A stretch of DNA of 64,000 nucleotides, from positions 1,860,001 to 1,924,000 of the forward strand of contig NZ_OZ240671.1 in assembly GCF_965198575.1 (NCBI RefSeq), in the 5' to 3' direction. The DNA comes from Lichenicola sp965198575 (GTDB lineage: Bacteria > Pseudomonadota > Alphaproteobacteria > Acetobacterales > Acetobacteraceae). The translations under genes and the position numbers were made by a program. The notes beneath the pieces were generated by a model, which was not told the origin of the DNA, ran no database searches, and worked only from the letters and a program-made list of their open reading frames with translations. Position 1 is the stretch's first letter. Every line of letters starts with the position of its first letter. Positions 16,646 through 25,520 of this stretch are shown in pieces.

Positions 16646-18124
16646 ATGACCACATCAAGGAAGACCGCCGCGTCCTGCGCCGTCTCCGGAAAGTTCTGGG
16701 CCGGTGCCGTTGCGGCTGCTCTGGCCAGCACCGCCGCCGTCCCCGCCATGGCACAGACGTCGCTGAACCCCAGCGAGCGCGTCGCGACGCCGCTGCCGGA
16801 AAACGGTGGCCCCATCAATCCGGTCAGCTCGGTGCCGCCGCTGCCGGTGTCGGAAGCCCTCTTCCCGGACCTCTTCGGCTTCGGCCCGAAGCTCCGCAAC
16901 ATGGGCATCGCCATCCAGCTCGATAACGTCGACGAGTTCGCCGGCAACGTGACCGGACTCCACACCGGGTCGGCCAACGCGGGCCAGTACGGCCTCGAGA
17001 CCGACATCGACTGGGAGCGTCTTGCCGGCATCACCGGCTTCTCGACCCACACCGTCATGGTCGGCCGCTACGGCATCCCGGACAGCCGCTCCTTCGGCGA
17101 CAACCTCGACCCCAGCCAGGAAATCTACGGCGCCGGCGGCAACGTGGCGATCCATCTCGTTTACGCCTACGGCGAAGAAACCCTCGGCAACGGCCGGGTC
17201 GATTTCGTCGCCGGCCGCATGCCCCTGCTGGATGATTTCGCCTCGTCGCCGCTCTACTGCAACTTCATGAACAACGCCTTCTGCGGAAACCCGAAGGCGT
17301 CGTCCGACAACGCCGCGCTCTCATCCTATCCTGATGCGAACTGGGCATTCCGTATTCGCGTGCGGCCGACCCAGTCGACCTACGTCGAAACCGGCATCTT
17401 CTTCGACCAGCAGAACATCTACAGCGCGAGCAACGGCTTCCGTTCCGGCTTCGAGTTCGACTCCGGGCAGATCGCCGGCCAGTCGTTCCCGGTGCAGGCC
17501 GGCTGGGAGCCGAGCTTCGGCCCCGATCACCTGCCGGGCCACTACAGCGTCGGCTTCGTCTATGACAACACAAAGCACAACAACGACTACTTCGACGTCG
17601 CCGGAAGCGCCTTCGCCCAGAGCGGCCTGCCGCCGCGCGTCGACCATGGCTCGACCGCTGAATACGTCCTCGTCGACCAGATGCTGCTCCGTCATGGCGC
17701 CGGTGCGACCAACGGCCTGATCGCCTTCGGCGCGCTGTTCCACAACGACAACAGCACCTCGACCCGCACCAGCCAGGCCGAAATCGGCGCTGTCGATCAC
17801 GGGTTCTGGAAGGCGCGTCCGCAGGACGGCATCTCGCTCGGCTTCAGCTACCTCGAGGTCTCCAGCCTGGTCGGCAAGACCGAGGCCCTCCAGCAGGAGC
17901 TCGGCCTGCCGATCACCGGCAGCGGCCAGTTCTACAACAACGGATCCGACGCACCTCCCGGCGTGCAGAGCCACACCTACAACATCGAGCTCAACTACCA
18001 GATCCACGTGTTCCGTGGCGTGACCTTCGCACCGGACTTCCAGTACTTCATCCGTCCGAACGCACAGGCGAACCTTCCCGACGCCGCCGTGTTCGGCTTC
18101 AAGAGCCACATCCAGCTGTTCTAA
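16646..18124 (+). CDS. OprB-family carbohydrate-selective porin
   Basis: About 492 residues. ATG 16646 follows GAGGAAAG by 5 nt. The signal peptide ends in AVPAMAQ (cleavage near residue 36). The mature protein is Gly/Asn/aromatic-rich with alternating beta strands and ends in FKSHIQLF, the terminal Phe expected of an outer-membrane barrel. The OprB features include an early GxxIQLDNVDEFAGN strand and the segment VDFVAGRMPLLDDFASSPLYCNF. OprB porins admit glucose and other monosaccharides; here the location behind xylFGH suggests xylose passage across the outer membrane. The gene is separated from the operon by a terminator and followed by its own. Confidence 0.88.
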   Translation: MTTSRKTAASCAVSGKFWAGAVAAALASTAAVPAMAQTSLNPSERVATPLPENGGPINPVSSVPPLPVSEALFPDLFGFGPKLRNMGIAIQLDNVDEFAGNVTGLHTGSANAGQYGLETDIDWERLAGITGFSTHTVMVGRYGIPDSRSFGDNLDPSQEIYGAGGNVAIHLVYAYGEETLGNGRVDFVAGRMPLLDDFASSPLYCNFMNNAFCGNPKASSDNAALSSYPDANWAFRIRVRPTQSTYVETGIFFDQQNIYSASNGFRSGFEFDSGQIAGQSFPVQAGWEPSFGPDHLPGHYSVGFVYDNTKHNNDYFDVAGSAFAQSGLPPRVDHGSTAEYVLVDQMLLRHGAGATNGLIAFGALFHNDNSTSTRTSQAEIGAVDHGFWKARPQDGISLGFSYLEVSSLVGKTEALQQELGLPITGSGQFYNNGSDAPPGVQSHTYNIELNYQIHVFRGVTFAPDFQYFIRPNAQANLPDAAVFGFKSHIQLF

Positions 18125-18152
18125 CCTCTCGGACACAGCGTGAACTTTGCGG

Positions 18153-18180
18153 CCGCGCGGAATATCCGCGCGGTCGTTTT
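18153..18180 (+). terminator. Intrinsic terminator after the OprB porin
   Basis: Perfect 9-bp stem CCGCGCGGA / TCCGCGCGG with loop ATA, followed by TCGTTTT. It starts 29 nt after the porin stop. Confidence 0.85.
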
Positions 18181-18249
18181 CTTGTGTGGGGTCCTCGACG
18201 GGCGCTGCGCCGTGTCATGATGCGGCGCCCCCTCAGGCAGGACCCGCCA

Positions 18250-19551
18250 ATGACCGTCCCTCTGGAAGACCGCCCTCTCGAAGAGCGGCTGGTTTGCCGC
18301 TTCTTCCGCTACCTCGCCATCACCAGCCAGAGCGACGCCCGCGCCACGACGCTTCCGAGCACGCCCGGGCAATGGGAGATGGTGCACCTCCTTGAAGCCG
18401 AGCTCGCCGGCTTCGGCCTGCACGACATCCATGTTGACGAGAACGCGATACTCACGGCCCGACTGCCGGGCAACACGCCAGGCGCTCCCCGGATCGGCTT
18501 CTGCGCGCATGTGGATACTGTCGATGTCGGGCTGTCCCCGCATATCCGCCCGAGCCTCGTGCCTTTCACGGGCGACGATCTCTGCCTGAACGTCGCCCGC
18601 GACATCTGGCTGCGGACCGCCGAGCATCCGGAAATCCTCGATCATGCAGGCCAGGACGTGATCGTCACCGATGGCACCAGCGTGCTCGGCGCCGACAACA
18701 AGGCGGCCGTGACCGTTGTGATGACGCTGCTGGACCGCCTAACCCGCGAGCGTCCGCCGCACGGCGACATCGTGGTGGCGTTCGTGCCGGACGAGGAGAT
18801 CGGCCTGCGCGGTGCCAAGGCCCTGTCGCTCGACCGGTTTCCGGTGGATTTCGCCTACACCGTCGACTGCTGCGCGGTCGGCGAGTTCGTTGTCGAGACC
18901 TTCAATGCGGCACAGGCTACGATCGGGATCACCGGCGTCACCGCGCACCCGATGTCGGCTAAGGGCGTGCTGGTCAATCCGATCCTGGTGGCCACCGACC
19001 TGATCGGCCGGTTCGATCCGCTGGACACGCCGGAGCACACCGCGGGGCGCCAGGGATATTGCTGGGTCAACGGCCTCACCGCCAATGCCGCCACGGCCAC
19101 GCTCACGCTCTCGATCCGCGACTTCGATGATGGTGCCTTCGCGGATCGCAAGGCACTCGTGCAGGCGCAGGTCGCAGCGACCAGCGCGGCCTGGCCGGCG
19201 GCGACCCTCACCTGCCACATCGAGGATGTGTATCGCAACATCTCCTCGAGCCTCGGCGACGACCGGCGCAGCGTCGAGTTGATGACGAGCGCCTATGAGC
19301 AGCTCGGCATCACCCCCAACATCATTGCCATGCGCGGTGGCACGGACGGTTCGGCGCTATCCGCCCGCGGCATCCCGACGCCGAACATCTTCACCGGCGC
19401 GCTTAATTTCCACTCGCCGTTCGAGTTCCTTCCAGTGCCTGCCTTCGTCCGGTCCTACGAGGTCATCGAGCGCATCGTCGTCCTGGCCGCCGTTCAGCGG
19501 ACGGATCCGTTACCGCGCCCCGGCGGCTCGCCATCCTCGCGCACGACGTAG
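18250..19551 (+). CDS. pepT: Peptidase T-like tripeptide aminopeptidase (M20)
   Basis: About 433 residues. It removes the N-terminal residue from tripeptides using two zinc ions in the cytoplasm. The metal and catalytic set of PepT is present: His87 and Asp89 in CAHVDTVD, Asp149 in LGADNKAA, Glu182/Glu183 in VPDEEIG, Asp206, and His388 in LNFHSPFEF. The family norm after Asp206 is two glycines (VDGG), but here it reads VDCC. Other landmarks are TAHPMSAKG and RGGTDGSALS. ATG 18250 is chosen because the peptide from MTVPLEDRPLEERL matches the family start. The last 18 residues extend over the 3' end of the convergent decarboxylase gene (58-nt overlap), suggesting a lengthened C-terminus. Confidence 0.88.
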   Translation: MTVPLEDRPLEERLVCRFFRYLAITSQSDARATTLPSTPGQWEMVHLLEAELAGFGLHDIHVDENAILTARLPGNTPGAPRIGFCAHVDTVDVGLSPHIRPSLVPFTGDDLCLNVARDIWLRTAEHPEILDHAGQDVIVTDGTSVLGADNKAAVTVVMTLLDRLTRERPPHGDIVVAFVPDEEIGLRGAKALSLDRFPVDFAYTVDCCAVGEFVVETFNAAQATIGITGVTAHPMSAKGVLVNPILVATDLIGRFDPLDTPEHTAGRQGYCWVNGLTANAATATLTLSIRDFDDGAFADRKALVQAQVAATSAAWPAATLTCHIEDVYRNISSSLGDDRRSVELMTSAYEQLGITPNIIAMRGGTDGSALSARGIPTPNIFTGALNFHSPFEFLPVPAFVRSYEVIERIVVLAAVQRTDPLPRPGGSPSSRTT

Positions 19552-21884
19552 GTATAGAAGCGCATGCGGCCATCCTCGACCTCGCGATACAGGCCCTGCA
19601 CCTCGGTCTCGAAGCCGGGGAAAAGGTTCGAGGCCTGCTCGAACGCCTTCAGGTAATCGACCATCGGCCGCGCCGTCTCGGTGATCCGCTCGCCGGGCAC
19701 GATCGTCGCGATCCCCGGCGGATAGACCAGCCACAAGGTCGCGGCGATACGGCCCCCCACATCATCCAGGCTGACATAGTCGACGTTGTTGCGGACCAGC
19801 TCGCGGGTCGCCTCGTGCGGCAGCATCGCCATCTCGGGCAGATGCTCGGCCCGGAATTGCGCCGCCTGCAGGTTGCTCATGCCGGCCGTGCGGTAGAACG
19901 CGTGCATGTCGGCACACAGATCGCGCAGCCGCACGCCGGTGTAGCGCGTCGCCCGACGTCGCACGAACACCGGTATGACCTCCTCGAGCAGCCGGTTCTC
20001 GTCATGCAGTTTCTTGAACGTGACCAGGTGCGACAGGAGCGTGCCGGCCTTGCTGCTCTCCACACCCGGCGTCAACAGGAACAGCAGCGAGTTCAGGTCG
20101 TTCTTTTCCGGCACGATGCGGTTCTCGCGAAGATATTCCGCCACCACCGGCGCCGGCACGCCATGCTCGCTGTATCCGTCCGCCGACTTGCTGTCGAACC
20201 CTGGTGTCAGCAGCGTCAGCTTGTTCGGGTCGGTCATCGCCCAGCCCTGCCGGGTATGCGGAAATCCGTGCCAGTCCTGCCCCGGCCGCAGCTCCCATTG
20301 CGCCGCGTCGGTCGCCAGCAGATCGGTCGATGCATCCTCCCATCGCACCCCGTCCAGCCCGGCCGACAATGCCGACGGCTGCAGGAACTTCGGCACGAAC
20401 GGCTCGAAGAACCAGCGCTTCGCCGGGCTCGGCTCGTCCTCGCCATACTCGCGCGCCGCCAGCCGGATTTTCTTGCGCATCTCGATGCCGAGCCGCACCG
20501 TGTCGTCCCATAGCACCTCGCCGGACCGGCCCTTCATCATCTGCGCGCCGACATCGAGCGACGCGAACAGCGGGTAGAACGGGCTCGTTGTTGCGTGCAG
20601 CAGGAACATCTCGTTGAAGCGCCGGTGTCCGACATGGCGCCGCTGCCCCTTCAGGTGGCTGTCCTTCACGTGGATCTGCGACGCCTGCGAGAAGCTCGCC
20701 AGCTGCTTGTGCGTGCTCTGCGTGACGATGATGCCAGGATCGTCGGGCCCGAGGCCGCGCAGCCCCATGCCAAAGCGACCGCGGAACAGCGGATGGAATT
20801 TCATGAAGCCGGCCCAGGCCTCGTCGAACAGGATGTAGTCGCAAAGATGGCCGATCTGGGCGAGCACTTCCTCCGCCGAGCAGATCGTGCCGTCATAGGT
20901 GCATTGCTCGATCACTGCCGCGCGGAACGGCCGCTTCGACCGCCAGGCCTCCTTGTCGCGCACCAGCGGATGCACCCGGATCGCCTCACGCAGCCGCTCC
21001 TCGCCAAGCGCCGCATACCGCATCGGCCCGATCAGCCCATGCGGGTTACGCGCCGTCTCGACAAAGATCGGCGTGGCGCCACCAAGGAACATCGCGCCGT
21101 GATGCGCCGCCTTGTGGTTGTTGCGGTCGAACAGCACCAGGTCGCCCTCGGCCAGCAGCGCGCCGAGCGCGATCTTGTTCGAGGTCGAGGTGCCGTTCAG
21201 CACGAAATAGGTCCGCTCGGCGCCGAATATCTTGGCCGCATCCTGCTGCGCGCGCAGGGCCGGCCCTTCATGCGTCAGCAGGTCACCCAGCTGCAGCACG
21301 GAATTATCGAGATCGTCGCGAAATATCGCCTCGCCCAGATGCTCGACGAAAATACGCCCGATTGGACTGCGCCGGTAGAACGCGCCGCCGTTATGCCCGG
21401 GGCAGGTCCAGAGCATGTTGCCCTGTTCCGAATAATCGACGAGGGCCCCGAAAAACGGAGTCTTCAGCGTGTCGGCATATTGCCGCAGCCGCGCCACCAG
21501 GGTCTTGGCGATGAAGTCCGGAGTTTCCTCGCCGAGGAAAACGAACCCGTCGACATGATCGAGCACGTCGACCGGGATCTGCTCGAGCGTCTGCCGCCGC
21601 ACCAGGATGATGACCGGCATGTCGAGGCCGCGCTTGCGGATCAGCTGGATCAGGTCGGCCGACTTACCGCTGGCCCCCTTCTTGCCCCAGTCGACGACGA
21701 CGCACCCGATCGCGGCATCCGTGCGGATCGCCAGCTCGGCATCGTCGTCGCGCTGGGCACGCAGGATGCTGTAGCCGTCCTGCTCGATCTCGGCGAGGAT
21801 CTGGTGCAGCCGCGCACCTTCCAGGTCGGATGGATTGAACGCCGGCACGCAAACCAGGAACTTGAAGCGACGCGCGTATTCCAT
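19494..21884 (-). CDS. Orn/Lys/Arg decarboxylase (PLP, prokaryotic fold-I)
   Basis: 796 residues, the length of the large bacterial amino-acid decarboxylases. A receiver-like wing domain occupies about 1-130, the PLP domain 150-420 and the C-terminal domain the rest. The PLP lysine is Lys393 in TQSTHKQLASFSQASQ, with Asp354 in FDEAW pairing the pyridine nitrogen, and WTCPGHNGGAF near 159-169. It decarboxylates ornithine, lysine or arginine to a diamine or agmatine, serving polyamine supply or acid resistance. The substrate cannot be decided from these motifs, so no symbol is given. The gene stands alone; no antiporter is adjacent, which argues weakly against a dedicated acid-resistance pair. 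Confidence 0.9.
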   Translation of the reverse strand: MEYARRFKFLVCVPAFNPSDLEGARLHQILAEIEQDGYSILRAQRDDDAELAIRTDAAIGCVVVDWGKKGASGKSADLIQLIRKRGLDMPVIILVRRQTLEQIPVDVLDHVDGFVFLGEETPDFIAKTLVARLRQYADTLKTPFFGALVDYSEQGNMLWTCPGHNGGAFYRRSPIGRIFVEHLGEAIFRDDLDNSVLQLGDLLTHEGPALRAQQDAAKIFGAERTYFVLNGTSTSNKIALGALLAEGDLVLFDRNNHKAAHHGAMFLGGATPIFVETARNPHGLIGPMRYAALGEERLREAIRVHPLVRDKEAWRSKRPFRAAVIEQCTYDGTICSAEEVLAQIGHLCDYILFDEAWAGFMKFHPLFRGRFGMGLRGLGPDDPGIIVTQSTHKQLASFSQASQIHVKDSHLKGQRRHVGHRRFNEMFLLHATTSPFYPLFASLDVGAQMMKGRSGEVLWDDTVRLGIEMRKKIRLAAREYGEDEPSPAKRWFFEPFVPKFLQPSALSAGLDGVRWEDASTDLLATDAAQWELRPGQDWHGFPHTRQGWAMTDPNKLTLLTPGFDSKSADGYSEHGVPAPVVAEYLRENRIVPEKNDLNSLLFLLTPGVESSKAGTLLSHLVTFKKLHDENRLLEEVIPVFVRRRATRYTGVRLRDLCADMHAFYRTAGMSNLQAAQFRAEHLPEMAMLPHEATRELVRNNVDYVSLDDVGGRIAATLWLVYPPGIATIVPGERITETARPMVDYLKAFEQASNLFPGFETEVQGLYREVEDGRMRFYTYVVREDGEPPGRGNGSVR

Positions 21885-22022
21885 CCGAACTCCTTATCGA
21901 CAGCCAGCCGCCCGGTCGCGCTCGCCCAGTATCAGCCCAGTGTTATGACGGCAGGCTCACCGTCTAGCACGCTCCGATGACAAAGACCGGACCGGATCAC
22001 CGAGCCACCGGATCGAGCAAGC

Positions 22023-22397
22023 TCACGCGCGCCGCCCTCGACACCTCGGGCCCACCACGCGATGGGTATAGGTCATGGCTGCCGTCAGCATGATGATCGG
22101 CGTGTTCCAGTCCTGGCGCATCCAGCGACACCGCCTCAGTCCGCCCTTGCCCGGCATCATCACGTCAGGAATGACCAGGTCGATGGCGCCGGCCGACAGG
22201 GCCTGGAACAGCCCGGCACCACGGCTGGCCGCTGTCAGCCTGTAGGCGTGCGACCGGCAGGAGCGGCACGGCAACGCAAGCACGTCCTCGTCGTCATCCA
22301 CGACGAGCAGGTCCGGCATGGTCGGCATCCGGCCGTGCCGGCGCAGCGATGCCCCGTCGCCACGTTGCAGCGTGCCAGGCTTGTGGCACTTCGCCAT
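22023..22397 (-). pseudogene. Decayed response-regulator receiver domain
   Basis: A 124-codon frame preserves pieces of an OmpR-type receiver: DLLVVDDDEDVLAL (acid pocket), VIPDVMMPGKGGL around the phosphorylation Asp, and PIIMLTAAM with the conserved Thr. Between and after these, residues do not fit: the alpha1-beta2 part reads CRSCRSHAYRLT, the expected catalytic Lys region is replaced by TYTHRVVGPRCRGRRA, and the frame stops there. No DNA-binding domain and no kinase are nearby. It most likely is a truncated, frameshifted remnant; a short functional single-domain receiver is less likely because the last helix and Lys are missing. Confidence 0.65.
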
Positions 22398-22422
22398 GAA
22401 GCAATGACGCCGTGCGGTCCTG

Positions 22423-23238
22423 CTAGGCCAGTGCCACGTCGGCTGCCGCCTGGATCTGCGCGGCGGTTGGCCGGACGCCGGTATAGAGCACGAACTGCTC
22501 GACGCCCTGCAGCACCAGCACCTCGCCGCCGGTGATGACCGTGCGATCGAGGGCTCGCGCTGCCCGGATCAGCGGCGTCTCCACCGGGATCGCCACGACG
22601 TCGAACACGGTTTCCGACGCCGCAATCATGGCGTCCGGGAAGGCCAGCGCCCCCGCCTCGGGACCGCCCGACATGCCGATCGGCGTCACGTTCACCAGCA
22701 ACGTGCCCGTCGCTGCCTCGGGGGTGGCGCACCAGTCCCAGCCGCACGCCTCCGCCAGCGTCCGGCCGGCGGCCTCGTTGCGGGCGACGATGGTGCCGTG
22801 GCGGAACCCCTGGTCGCGGAACGCCGACGCCACCGCCTTGCCCATGCCGCCGCTGCCGCGCAGCACCAGGCGCGTGTCCGGGCTGATCGCGTATCGCTCG
22901 ATCAGCCGCACGATGGCGATGTAGTCGGTGTTGTAGCCGGCAAGGTGTGCGTCGTCGTTGACGATGGTGTTGACCGAGCCGATCGCCGCCGCGGACGGGT
23001 CGAGCCGGTCCAGCAGCGGGATACAGGCTTCCTTGAACGGCATCGAGATCGCACAGCCGCGGATGCCGAGCGCCCGGATCCCGCCGATCGCCGCCGGGAG
23101 ATCCGTCGTGCTGAACGCCTTGTAGACGAAGTCGAGCCCGAGCGCCTCGTAGAGGTAATTCTGGAAGCGCGTGCCGAAGTTACCAGGCCGCGCCGATAGC
23201 GACATGCACAGCCGTGTGTCCCGGCTGATCCGCATCAC
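22423..23238 (-). CDS. Shikimate dehydrogenase-like protein (SDHL class)
   Basis: 271 residues of the AroE fold. The substrate domain has the catalytic Lys69 in SMPFKEA, Asn90 in SVNTIVND and Asp105 in YNTDYIA; the NADP domain has GSGGMGKAV (128-136) and NVTPIGM. The start RDTRLCMSLSARPGNFGT closely resembles the SDHL class typified by Haemophilus HI0607, a slow or specialised relative of AroE, rather than housekeeping AroE. SDHL proteins oxidise shikimate poorly and their physiological substrate is unsettled. The GTG start overlaps the desaturase stop (GTGA), so the two are translationally coupled; ATG 23235 is an alternative start. Confidence 0.82.
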   Translation of the reverse strand: MMRISRDTRLCMSLSARPGNFGTRFQNYLYEALGLDFVYKAFSTTDLPAAIGGIRALGIRGCAISMPFKEACIPLLDRLDPSAAAIGSVNTIVNDDAHLAGYNTDYIAIVRLIERYAISPDTRLVLRGSGGMGKAVASAFRDQGFRHGTIVARNEAAGRTLAEACGWDWCATPEAATGTLLVNVTPIGMSGGPEAGALAFPDAMIAASETVFDVVAIPVETPLIRAARALDRTVITGGEVLVLQGVEQFVLYTGVRPTAAQIQAAADVALA

Positions 23239-24290
23239 GCAGCGAGGCGAGCCTTGCGACGCGCCACCGCGACCCGGACGCCGCGGAACGACACCAGCTT
23301 GCCGTGTTCACTGTCCCAGACCGCCAGCCTCGCGCATTTCAGGCTGCCCAGGAGAGACAAGCGGGACACCCCCTGCAGCGCCGGGTTCTCTTCGTGGCAG
23401 GCGCGCAGACGGTAGTTCGGGATCCGGCTCGACAGATGGTGGATGTGGTGGAAGCCGATGTTCCCGGTCAACCAGTGCAGGGCCCGCGGCAGATCATAGA
23501 ACGAGGAACCCTTCAGGGCGGCGGCCTGGAAGTCCCAGTCCGGCTTCGGCTCCCAGTAGGCGTCCTCGAACTGGTGCTGGATGTAGAACAGCCAGATACC
23601 GATGGTAGCGGCCAGTACGGTGACCGGCAGCCAGCCGACCAGCACCGGGATCGGGCCCAGAGCCACGACCAGCACCGTCAGCATGCCGAGCAGGCCGGCG
23701 TTGGTCCCGAGCACGCTCAGCCAGTCCCGCCAGCGCCGGCGTGGACTGCCGACGGGAATGCGCTGGTTGATCAGGAATTGCCAGGCCGGCCCGATGCCGA
23801 ACAGCACCAGTGGGTGGCGATACACCCGGTATCGCAGCCGCCTGCCAGCCGGCAGAGCGAGGTATTCATCGACTGTCAGGGTGGTGACGTCACCGATGCC
23901 GCGCCGGTCGAGGTTGCCGGCGCCGGCGTGATGCTGCGCGTGATCGCCACGCCAGGCCTTGTATGGGGTCAGGGTCAGCACGCCCAGCACGCTGCCGAGG
24001 AGGTCGTTTGCCCAGCGCGCCGGAAAGAACGAGCCATGCCCGCAATCGTGCTGGAACATGAAGAGCCGAACGAGCAGGAAAGCAGCCAGCGGCACCAGCA
24101 GCAGCGCCTCCCAGAAGCCGTACTCGAAGCCCACCATGATCGCCGCCATCACTGCCAGGAAGGGCAGCGCGGTGTTCGAGAGCTGGATCAGGGCGCGCCG
24201 CCAATCCGGTTTGAGATAGGGCGCAACCATGGCACGCCAGGTGGCGGACTGCGCTGTCAATGGAACGGCTATAGGGTCAGGATCGGTCAT
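23235..24290 (-). CDS. Membrane fatty acid desaturase
   Basis: 351 residues. The three histidine boxes of membrane-bound acyl desaturases are intact: HDCGH (81-85), HAQHH (117-121) and HHIHH near 277, with hydrophobic segments at roughly 40-75, 95-110, 165-180 and 195-230 placing the boxes on the cytoplasmic face. This is the omega-6/delta-12-type spacing; the substrate (lipid-bound acyl chain or a carotenoid-like molecule) cannot be settled from sequence. It introduces a double bond using a di-iron centre and an electron donor. It is the first gene of a pair with the SDHL gene. No clear ribosome site precedes ATG 24290. Confidence 0.85.
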   Translation of the reverse strand: MTDPDPIAVPLTAQSATWRAMVAPYLKPDWRRALIQLSNTALPFLAVMAAIMVGFEYGFWEALLLVPLAAFLLVRLFMFQHDCGHGSFFPARWANDLLGSVLGVLTLTPYKAWRGDHAQHHAGAGNLDRRGIGDVTTLTVDEYLALPAGRRLRYRVYRHPLVLFGIGPAWQFLINQRIPVGSPRRRWRDWLSVLGTNAGLLGMLTVLVVALGPIPVLVGWLPVTVLAATIGIWLFYIQHQFEDAYWEPKPDWDFQAAALKGSSFYDLPRALHWLTGNIGFHHIHHLSSRIPNYRLRACHEENPALQGVSRLSLLGSLKCARLAVWDSEHGKLVSFRGVRVAVARRKARLAA

Positions 24291-24570
24291 TCGGGTTCTA
24301 GCAGGTCGTTTTCGCAGATTTTTCCGGAAGGTCGAAGACGAGGTCGCGAAGCACGCAAGCCCTGACCAAGCGAGTGTAGGCGGGATGAGGCACCCCTGTC
24401 CCGAGAAGTCTTACCCGTCGAGGGTGAAGCTTCCGTTAACAACTGGCCATACGGAAACGTCGTGACAGAAGCGCCGGATGCCGGGCCGTGACAGAATGCT
24501 TCACTCACGAATGGGACAGCCGGTGCTGGACCGCTTGAGCCTGCGCGCAGGATCGCAATACTGCGCCCGC

Positions 24571-25467
24571 ATGCAACCGGGATCGGCGAAAACCTTGAAC
24601 TTGACGCTCTGCACTGCCTTTCCCATCGCGTTTTTGGGGGCCCTCCTGGCACTCGGCGGTTGCAAGCCGGACAAGAAAGCCGGGGGCCAAGCCGACGGGA
24701 CCGCACCCGCCGAGACCCAGGGCGACCCTGCCCCGACGAGCCAGACCCGCGGAGATGTGAACTCCGGCAGCAGTGGATCGGCGGACCAGGCGCGCGCCAT
24801 AGCAGAGCAGGCGATCAGATCCACCGTCGCGAACCGGAACGCCCAGTTCCGCGGCGTGCAGGTCTGGAGCCAGGCGGTGTCGCAGCACTGGGCGGTCTGC
24901 GGCCAGGCCTCGCCGTTCGCCGACGACGAGAACATCTTTGTCCCGTTCGTGACGGTGGTCACACTCGACGGCAACGGCCGCAGCGACGGCAAGCCGGTCG
25001 ACAGCCACGTCGGCATCAGCACGACCGAGGCCGACCGCGTCTATGTGGCCCTGGTCGCCGACTGCTACGACAAGGGCGGTCCGGCGCCGGGTGCGCTGCA
25101 AAGCGTGACCCCACTGCCGCCGCTGCCGGACACTGTCGCCAATCCGCACGAGCCCGTCGTGGCGACCGCCACGCCACCGGCAACCGCCGCGCCGGCTGTG
25201 GGCGTTCCGGGAGTGGCCGCGTCGGGTGCCGCAACCCCGACGGGCCCGGCCGCCGGTGATGCCGGAACCATCGTGCTCCCGGCCTCGGGGGCCGTCACGA
25301 TGCGGCAGAACGCCAATGTCCATTCCGCGCCGCACGGCCCACCGGTCAGGGTGGTGCCAGCCGGAACCGTGATGCACGTATTCGGCCAGGCCGGAGGCGG
25401 CTGGTATCAGGTCGGGGACACCGCACCGTGGGGTTGGGTGCATGAGAGCATGATCGTGCACCAGTAA
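24571..25467 (+). CDS. SH3-domain lipoprotein, unknown role
   Basis: About 298 residues. The leader ends in the lipobox LGGC (Cys31), so the protein should be lipid-anchored. A Lys/Gln/Ala-rich spacer is followed by a globular middle region (about 70-175) with a Cys pair (VCGQASPF and VADCYDKGG), then a Pro/Ala/Thr-rich linker and a C-terminal bacterial SH3 domain (VTMRQNANVHSAPHG... GGWYQVGDTAPWGWVHESMI). Such SH3b domains often bind peptidoglycan or metal-bound peptides. I do not recognise the middle domain. ATG 24571 is preferred because it makes the signal short; the upstream in-frame extension to 24478 would bury it. The gene stands alone and converges with gspF. The 280 nt before it (24291-24570) show no gene. 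Confidence 0.75.
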   Translation: MQPGSAKTLNLTLCTAFPIAFLGALLALGGCKPDKKAGGQADGTAPAETQGDPAPTSQTRGDVNSGSSGSADQARAIAEQAIRSTVANRNAQFRGVQVWSQAVSQHWAVCGQASPFADDENIFVPFVTVVTLDGNGRSDGKPVDSHVGISTTEADRVYVALVADCYDKGGPAPGALQSVTPLPPLPDTVANPHEPVVATATPPATAAPAVGVPGVAASGAATPTGPAAGDAGTIVLPASGAVTMRQNANVHSAPHGPPVRVVPAGTVMHVFGQAGGGWYQVGDTAPWGWVHESMIVHQ

Positions 25468-25473
25468 GGCCGC

Positions 25474-25520
25474 CTACTGGGCTCCTCTACTGGCCCCCCT
25501 ACTGGGCCCCCCTACTGGGC
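25474..25520. repeat. Four 12-13-nt tandem repeats at the gspF stop codon
   Basis: The heptamer CTACTGG occurs at 25474, 25487, 25499 and 25512, spaced 13, 12 and 13 nt and separated by C-rich filler. On the minus strand each copy reads CCAGTAG; the 25512 copy supplies the last two codons of gspF (Gln-stop), and the other three lie just past the stop. The block fills the gap between the SH3 lipoprotein gene and gspF, which are convergent. Confidence 0.75.
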
